A DNA stretch of 39,511 nt from positions 1 through 39,511 of the forward strand of contig JAUCBJ010001908.1 of assembly GCA_032718475.1 (NCBI GenBank), written 5' to 3'. The notes under the pieces are model-generated. The model was given only the letters and a program-made list of their open reading frames with translations, had not been told where the DNA came from and ran no database searches. This document shows positions 34,640 through 39,511 of this stretch, one piece after another. Every line of letters starts with the position of its first letter. The stretch's first letter is position 1. The stretch comes from Nemertoderma westbladi. Its lineage: Eukaryota; Xenacoelomorpha; Nemertodermatida; Nemertodermatidae. The translations under genes were made by a program, and so were the position numbers.

Positions 34640-34659
34640 TTATTGGTTCAGCTGCTATT

Positions 34660-34686
34660 ATGGCTGATCAGACTGTCAGATATTAA
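34660..34686 (+). other. Possible upstream ORF in the IPPK leader
   Basis: An 8-codon ATG-to-TAA frame lies 34 bases before the IPPK ATG, in another frame. It matters only if transcription starts upstream of it, which is not known. Confidence 0.25.
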
Positions 34687-34720
34687 GATTATTTTTTGTT
34701 TGTCTCCGTTTCCTCTTCCA

Positions 34721-37450
34721 ATGGAGGTCACGAAGAACTCAGTGAGCCAATGGAAGTATCGCGGTGAGGGAGGAAAGTCTCTGGTTGTTTGGTGTCTGGA
34801 GGATAATGTCGTGTTACGATTCGCTAAAACTGACCCATTAGGTGATGGCGTAGCCGATCCGTTACAACGACCCACGATGGAGTTCTACGTAAAACACGTC
34901 ATGAAACCCCTATTAGGGGCCTCGTTAGTGGACGAAGGAGAAGTCCTTCGGATCCCCTCCGAGAAAGCGAACCTCATCCTGTCGGAAGTACTTCCGAGTA
35001 GGGAGTCCCGTTGGCGAGGTAACGCATTGCTAAGCGACGGAGTAGTTACCGTAATGCGGGACTTATGTCGCATTAAAAACGCGAATAAATGTTTCGCTGT
35101 GGAAATTAAACCTAAACTAGGATTCCTACTCAAATCTGAAGATTCAATTGAATCCGTTATATGTACTCATTGCCTCAACCAATACTCTAAGTTACATACT
35201 GGGAAGTGGGAATCCAGAAGTCGTTATTGCCCTTTGGATTTGTTTTCCGGGTGTCCCAATCGGATTCTGGATGCTCTAAGGGGTTTATTCGAGACTCCAC
35301 AGAACAACCTTAAAGTATTCCGGGACGGGGAGTTAATATTTGGTGGGGATAAAACTCTTAAATCCGACTTAAATGTTTTAAAACAGTCCCTATGCGACGA
35401 CTTCTTCCCTAGCAACCAATACCACAGACCGGATATATTACCTAGCAACCAGGATAAACAATCCCACTGCCGGAACATATTACCTAGTAACCATGGCAAA
35501 CAATCCCACAACCCAGATATGTTACCTAGCAATGAAGACGGACCATCCAAAAACTGTGGTCTGTTGAGTAACAATAAAGTCAAAGTCCAAAATGAACCCG
35601 ACGCTGTAATTGAGGCTTTTGAGGGCTTTCTGGGAATTATATCTGCCGTACTTCGCGGCCCAGTAACCGGCAGCGGTTGTAAGGTAGGCGAGAGAGGGGC
35701 GACTGCAACTGGGGTTGGGAGTGAGGGAGGGACGGCTGGGGTAGGGAGTGAGGGAGGGGCGGCTGGAGTAGGGAGTGAGGGAGGGGCACCTGGAGTAGGG
35801 AGTGAGGGAGGGGCGGCTAGGGTAGGGAGTGAGGGAGGGGCGGCTGCAACTGGGGTTGGGAGTGAGGGAGGGACGGCTGGGGTAGGGAGTGAGGGAGGGG
35901 CGGCTGGAGTAGGGAGTGAGGGAGGGACGGCTGGGGTAGGGAGTGAGGGAGGGGCACCTGGAGTAGGGAGTGAGGGAGGGGCGGCTAGGGTAGGGAGTGA
36001 GGGAGGGGCGGCTGCAACTGGGGTTGGGAGTGAGGGAGGGACGGCTGGGGTAGGGAGTGAGGGAGGGGCGGCTGGAGTAGGGAGTGAGGGAGGGGCGGCT
36101 AGGGTAGGGAGTGAGGGAGGGGCGGCTGGGGTAGGGAGTGAGGGAGGGGCGGCTAGGGTAGGGAGTGAGGGAGGGTCGGCTGGAGTAGGGAGTGAGGGAG
36201 GGACGGCTGGGGTAGGGAGTGAGGGAGGGGCGGCTAGGGTAGGGAGTGAGGGAGGGGCGGCTGGAGTAGGGAGTGAGGGAGGGACGGCTGGGGTAGGGAG
36301 TGAGGGAGTGGCGACTGGAGTGGGGAGTGAGGGAGGGGCGGCTGGAGTAGGGAGTGAGGGAGGGACGGCTGGGGTAGGGAGTGGTGGAGGGGCGGCTGGG
36401 GTAGGGAGTGAGGGAGGGACGGCTGGGGTAGGGAGTGAGGGAGGGGCGGCTAGGATAGGGAGTGAGGTAGGGGCACCTGGAGTAGGGAGTGAGGGAGGGG
36501 CGGCTGGTGTAGGGAGTGAGGGACGGATGGCTGGGGTAGGGAGTGGTGGAGGGGCGGCTGGGGTAGGGAGTGTGGGAGGGACGGCTGGGGTAGGGAGTGG
36601 TGGAGGGGCGGCTGGGATAGGGAGTGAGGGAGGGGCACCTGGAGTAGGGAGTGAGGGAGGGGCGGCTAGGGTAGGGAGTGAGGGAGGGGCGGCTGGTGTA
36701 GGGAGTGGTGGAGGGGCGGCTGGGGTAGGGAGTGATGGAGCGGTGACTGGAGTAGGGAGTGAGGGAGGGGCGGCTGGAGTAGGGAGTGAGGGAGGGGCAG
36801 CTGGGGTAGGGAGTGAGGGAGGGGCGGCTGGAGTAGGGAGTGAGGGTGGGGCGGCTGGGGTAGGGAGTGAGGGAGGGGCGGCTGGGGTAGGGAATGGTGG
36901 AGGGGCGGCTGGGGTAGGGAGTGAGGGAGCGGTGACTGGAGTAGGGAGTGAGGGAGGGGCGGCTGGAGTAGGGAGTGAGGGAGGGGCGGCTGGGGTAGGG
37001 AGTGAGGGAGTTCTCGATAGAATTCTATATGTACAGAAACTCAGTAGGGAATCCCCAGTCAGTATGATGCAACTGTATGATAGTGAATATAAACTCGGCA
37101 TCGAGGATCAAATGGATTGGAGTCAGTTCGTGAATCACTTCTCGTCTTTCGGTGTGTCAACCCCGGCTATTGATGGGCCAGATGATATTTGGTCCCGGTT
37201 TATGGTCAGTACAACGGCACGCGATTGTAGTATCATTATATCTCTACACAGTCTACCACTACCGGAATGTTCAACTGTTTGCCCCGAAGACTGTCGTAAT
37301 ATCTGTTTTCTCACGAACTCCGAACACGTACACTACACCATAGGGATAGTGGATCTGGATCAGAAACCCTTATCCAGGATCCCCAGATACTATCGGGATT
37401 ATTTGTCGGCAGTGAGGGAGTCCGACGGTCTCACTGTCTGTCGGCATTGA
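34721..37450 (+). CDS. IPPK: Inositol-pentakisphosphate 2-kinase with minisatellite-expanded linker
   Basis: IPPK phosphorylates the 2-position of IP5 to give IP6 (phytate). It is a soluble, ATP-dependent enzyme. The frame codes for 909 residues from the ATG at 34721; the frame is open further upstream but has no ATG. Family motifs: YRGEGGKSLVV at 13-23 (nucleotide loop), EIKPK at 128-132, CTHC at 148-151, GKW and YCPLDLFSG near 170, PQNNLK and GELIFGG near 200-212. At the C-terminal end are ARDCSIII (D835) and DLDQKP (D878/D880), which match the catalytic and metal-binding aspartates of the family. Family length is about 490. Here residues about 324-764 are a repeat insert, and the remaining 465 or so make up the enzyme. 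No introns are seen, although vertebrate orthologues have many. The C-terminus is short and ends inside a 35-bp minisatellite. An intact frame through about 48 repeats favours a functional gene, but a recent retrocopy is possible. Confidence 0.88.
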   Translation: MEVTKNSVSQWKYRGEGGKSLVVWCLEDNVVLRFAKTDPLGDGVADPLQRPTMEFYVKHVMKPLLGASLVDEGEVLRIPSEKANLILSEVLPSRESRWRGNALLSDGVVTVMRDLCRIKNANKCFAVEIKPKLGFLLKSEDSIESVICTHCLNQYSKLHTGKWESRSRYCPLDLFSGCPNRILDALRGLFETPQNNLKVFRDGELIFGGDKTLKSDLNVLKQSLCDDFFPSNQYHRPDILPSNQDKQSHCRNILPSNHGKQSHNPDMLPSNEDGPSKNCGLLSNNKVKVQNEPDAVIEAFEGFLGIISAVLRGPVTGSGCKVGERGATATGVGSEGGTAGVGSEGGAAGVGSEGGAPGVGSEGGAARVGSEGGAAATGVGSEGGTAGVGSEGGAAGVGSEGGTAGVGSEGGAPGVGSEGGAARVGSEGGAAATGVGSEGGTAGVGSEGGAAGVGSEGGAARVGSEGGAAGVGSEGGAARVGSEGGSAGVGSEGGTAGVGSEGGAARVGSEGGAAGVGSEGGTAGVGSEGVATGVGSEGGAAGVGSEGGTAGVGSGGGAAGVGSEGGTAGVGSEGGAARIGSEVGAPGVGSEGGAAGVGSEGRMAGVGSGGGAAGVGSVGGTAGVGSGGGAAGIGSEGGAPGVGSEGGAARVGSEGGAAGVGSGGGAAGVGSDGAVTGVGSEGGAAGVGSEGGAAGVGSEGGAAGVGSEGGAAGVGSEGGAAGVGNGGGAAGVGSEGAVTGVGSEGGAAGVGSEGGAAGVGSEGVLDRILYVQKLSRESPVSMMQLYDSEYKLGIEDQMDWSQFVNHFSSFGVSTPAIDGPDDIWSRFMVSTTARDCSIIISLHSLPLPECSTVCPEDCRNICFLTNSEHVHYTIGIVDLDQKPLSRIPRYYRDYLSAVRESDGLTVCRH
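35400..35560 (+). repeat. Degenerate LPSN repeats in IPPK
   Basis: The FFPSN motif, present once in the human enzyme, is followed by three further ILPSN/MLPSN units about 15-17 residues apart, each with a KQSH- or GPSK-like stretch after it. It is a small older tandem expansion in the same linker. Confidence 0.65.
35692..37011 (+). repeat. 27-bp coding minisatellite in IPPK (about 48 units)
   Basis: The unit is gtagggagtgagggaggggc followed by ggctgga, which codes for VGSEGGAAG and its A/T/P/R variants. All length changes are multiples of three: three units carry a 6-bp gcaact addition at 35705, 35846 and 36014, giving 141- and 168-bp higher-order spacing. The coding strand is almost pure purine with G runs. 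The opposite strand is also open through the array (PSLPTPAAP), which is a by-product of the repeat. Confidence 0.95.
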
Positions 37451-38870
37451 GGGAGTCCGATGGTCTCTCTGTCTGTCGGCAGTTAAGGTGCTGACATTCT
37501 CACAGTCTGTCGACATTGAAGGTGTCCGACAATCTTACTGTCTGTCGGCAGTGAGGGAGTACGATGGTCTCACTGTCTGTCGGCAGCTAAGATGCTGACA
37601 TTCTCACAGTCTGTCGACAGTGAAGATGTCCGACATTCACACTGTCTGTCGGCAGTGAGGGAGTCCGATGGTCTCACTGTCTGTCGGCAGTTAAGGTGCT
37701 GACATTCTCACAGTCTGTCGACATTGAAGGTTTCCGACATTCTCACCGCCTGTCGGCAGTGAGGGAGTGCGACGGTCTCACTCTCTGTCGGTAGTCATGG
37801 AGTCTGACGGTCTCACTGTCTGTCGGCAGTTAAGGTGTCAGACATTCTCACAGTCTGTCGACAGTGAAGGTCTCCAACATTCTCACTCTCTGTCGGCGGT
37901 GAGGAAGTCCGACCCGCTCACTGTCTATCGGCAGTTAAGGTGCTGACATTCTCACAGTCTGTCGACAGTGAAGGTGTCTGACATTCTCACTTTCTGTCAG
38001 CAGTGAGGGAGTCTGACGATCTCACTGTCTGTCTGCAGTTAAGGTGTCAGACATTCTCACAGTCTGTCGACAGTGAAGGTCTCCGACATTCTCACTATCT
38101 GTAGGCTGTGAAGGTGTCATACTTTCTTACTATCTGTTGGCAGTGAAGGTGTCCGTCTTTCTTACTGTCTGTCGGCAGTGAAGGTGTCCAGCATTCTCAA
38201 TGTCTGTCGACAGTGGAGGCGTCTGACATACTCACTGTCTGTCGGCAGTGAAGGTTGATATTTGAATGTACCGACATACTGACTAACAGGGTTTTTTTTA
38301 TATACACCGCAGTGGAGGTGTCAACCTTTCTCACTATCTGTAGGCTGTGAAGGTGTCAGACTTTCTTACTATCTGTTGGCAGTGAAGGTGTCCGACTTTC
38401 TTACTGTCTGTAGGCAGTGAAGGCGTCCGACTTTCTTACTGTCTGTAGGCAGTGAAGGTGTCCAGCATTCTTACTGTCTGTCGACAGTGGAGATGTCCGA
38501 CATTATCAGTCTGTCGACAGTGGAGGTGTCCGACATTCTCACTGTCTGTCGGCAGTGAAGGTGTCAGCCTTTCTTACTGTCTGTAGGCAATGAAGGTGTC
38601 CGATATTCTCACGGTCTGTTGACAGGGGAGGTGTCCGACATTCTCACTGTCAATCGGTACTGACGGTGTCCGACATTCTCACTGTCTATCGGCGGTTAAG
38701 TTGTCCGACATTCTCACTGTCAATTGGCAATGAAGCTGTCCGAGATTCGCACTGTCTGTCCGAGATTCGCACTGTCTGTCGGAGGGTTAAGGTGTCCGAC
38801 GTTCTCACTGTCAGTTGGCAATGAAGGTTTCCGACATTCTTACAGTCTGTCGGCAGTGGTGGTGTCAGAC
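37410..38870 (+). repeat. 35-bp minisatellite array at the IPPK 3' end (about 41 units)
   Basis: The unit is near gtcggcagtgaaggtgtccg then acattctcactgtct, period 34-36 bp. Units alternate between gtcggcag and gtcgacag forms and between gagggagtccga and taaggtgctgaca forms, giving a ~70-bp pair in the first part. They become more degenerate to the right. One interruption (about 38255-38310) holds a T/A-rich insert. The IPPK stop codon is within the first units. Confidence 0.9.
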
Positions 38871-38879
38871 TAATTCTCT

Positions 38880-39511
38880 AACTAACGAGCCATTAGAAAT
38901 CTTGGCAATATTATTATTGTACAGTATTATATTTTATTAGTCTCTATTTTCAAAACCCAGCACCGCCATGCAGGCACGTTTTGTAAGGCTTGACGTCTAC
39001 TGTTATCATAGCTTGTTTAAGACCGTGTATGGCAACCGGTTGTTTAAACAAAACATGGTGGTCGGGTATTTATTTACATGACATCCATGAATCTTCAGCA
39101 GAAAACAATACTTTATTTGGTGTAGCTTTACAGCGGTGTAGTATATACTCGTGCATACATACAGTATGATACAGGTGCATATACTAGTGTCTGTGTGTCC
39201 GTCCCGTTCATACAAGGTGGTTGTCCGGTTAAGCCTGGCCACCAATGCTACAGTAATTAATGTTAATGTATGAATTAAGGAAAGGAACAGGTTTCAGTAG
39301 AAATTATTCGAACCAAAAACAAATCTTCATAGGAAAATAATATACGTAGAGTAGCACGTTTTGTATACAGTTTAATACAGTAGTTAAGGCAATAGTTGTT
39401 GTAGAACTAAAGATCATCCTGGGTGATAAGCGTGTGAATGACCGGTGAGACGGTAACACATTTTCACTTTCGCCCATGAGTGCTTTCGGTTTGATCTAAA
39501 TGTATGCTTTA
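38880..39511. other. Non-genic stretch, nothing recognised
   Basis: AT-rich with several acagta motifs. A 79-codon frame on the minus strand (39006-39245) shows no recognised domain and a composition like random AT-rich DNA. The region may hold the IPPK 3' flank, but no clear polyadenylation signal was seen. Confidence 0.4.

Noticed and set aside
35224-37101. 625-residue proline-rich protein on the minus strand
   Set aside because: It is the antisense reading of the 27-bp array in IPPK. The plus strand has conserved kinase motifs on both sides, and the minus frame has none.
39006-39245. 79-residue minus-strand protein
   Set aside because: No recognised domain, mixed cysteine/tyrosine content typical of random AT-rich translation, and no supporting neighbour.

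Overview
This window is eukaryotic repeat-rich DNA, most likely from an invertebrate animal. The reasons are a spliceosomal-type AT-rich background, a Penelope-like element with a GIY-YIG domain, a Ty3/Gypsy retrotransposon, a tRNA-derived SINE, several minisatellites, and an animal-type inositol-pentakisphosphate 2-kinase (IPPK). The species cannot be named from sequence alone. There are no operons, CRISPR arrays or bacterial genes.

Layout. 1-2300 holds old, nested inverted-repeat elements: a diverged foldback at about 320-1180, a MITE-like copy with a G homopolymer at 1285-1510, and a perfect 45-bp inverted repeat at 1839-2240. 2329-4277 is a truncated Penelope-like element with RT plus GIY-YIG, bounded by a perfect 53-bp inverted repeat and carrying a hammerhead-like motif at its 3' end. 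4396-5412 is a long foldback element. 6179-28470 is one AT-rich satellite array with a 91-bp monomer (about 185 units, with higher-order repeats). It is interrupted at 12425-17908 by a complete, apparently intact Ty3/Gypsy LTR retrotransposon: 333-bp LTRs that read identical, CTAAC target duplications, and one 1464-residue gag-pol frame.

28471-32268 is mostly non-genic and contains a GC-rich LINE remnant, a second copy of the MITE-like family and a LINE 3' tail. 32269-34639 looks like one 2.37-kb insertion between A and T. It begins with 23 exact-length 44-bp hairpin repeats, carries a tRNA-SINE, and ends in a hairpin followed by CTAA. Directly downstream, 34721-37450 encodes IPPK in a single exon. 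Its variable linker is expanded by about 48 in-frame copies of a 27-bp, 9-residue G-rich minisatellite. The stop codon lies inside a second, 35-bp minisatellite that runs from about 37410 to 38870. The last 630 bases show nothing recognisable.

The only plausible host gene is IPPK, which makes phytate (IP6) from IP5. Everything else is mobile or tandemly repeated DNA. The most interesting points are the IPPK gene invaded by one minisatellite and ended inside another, the young retrotransposon inside a satellite, and satellite monomers that carry a full set of intron-like splice signals.
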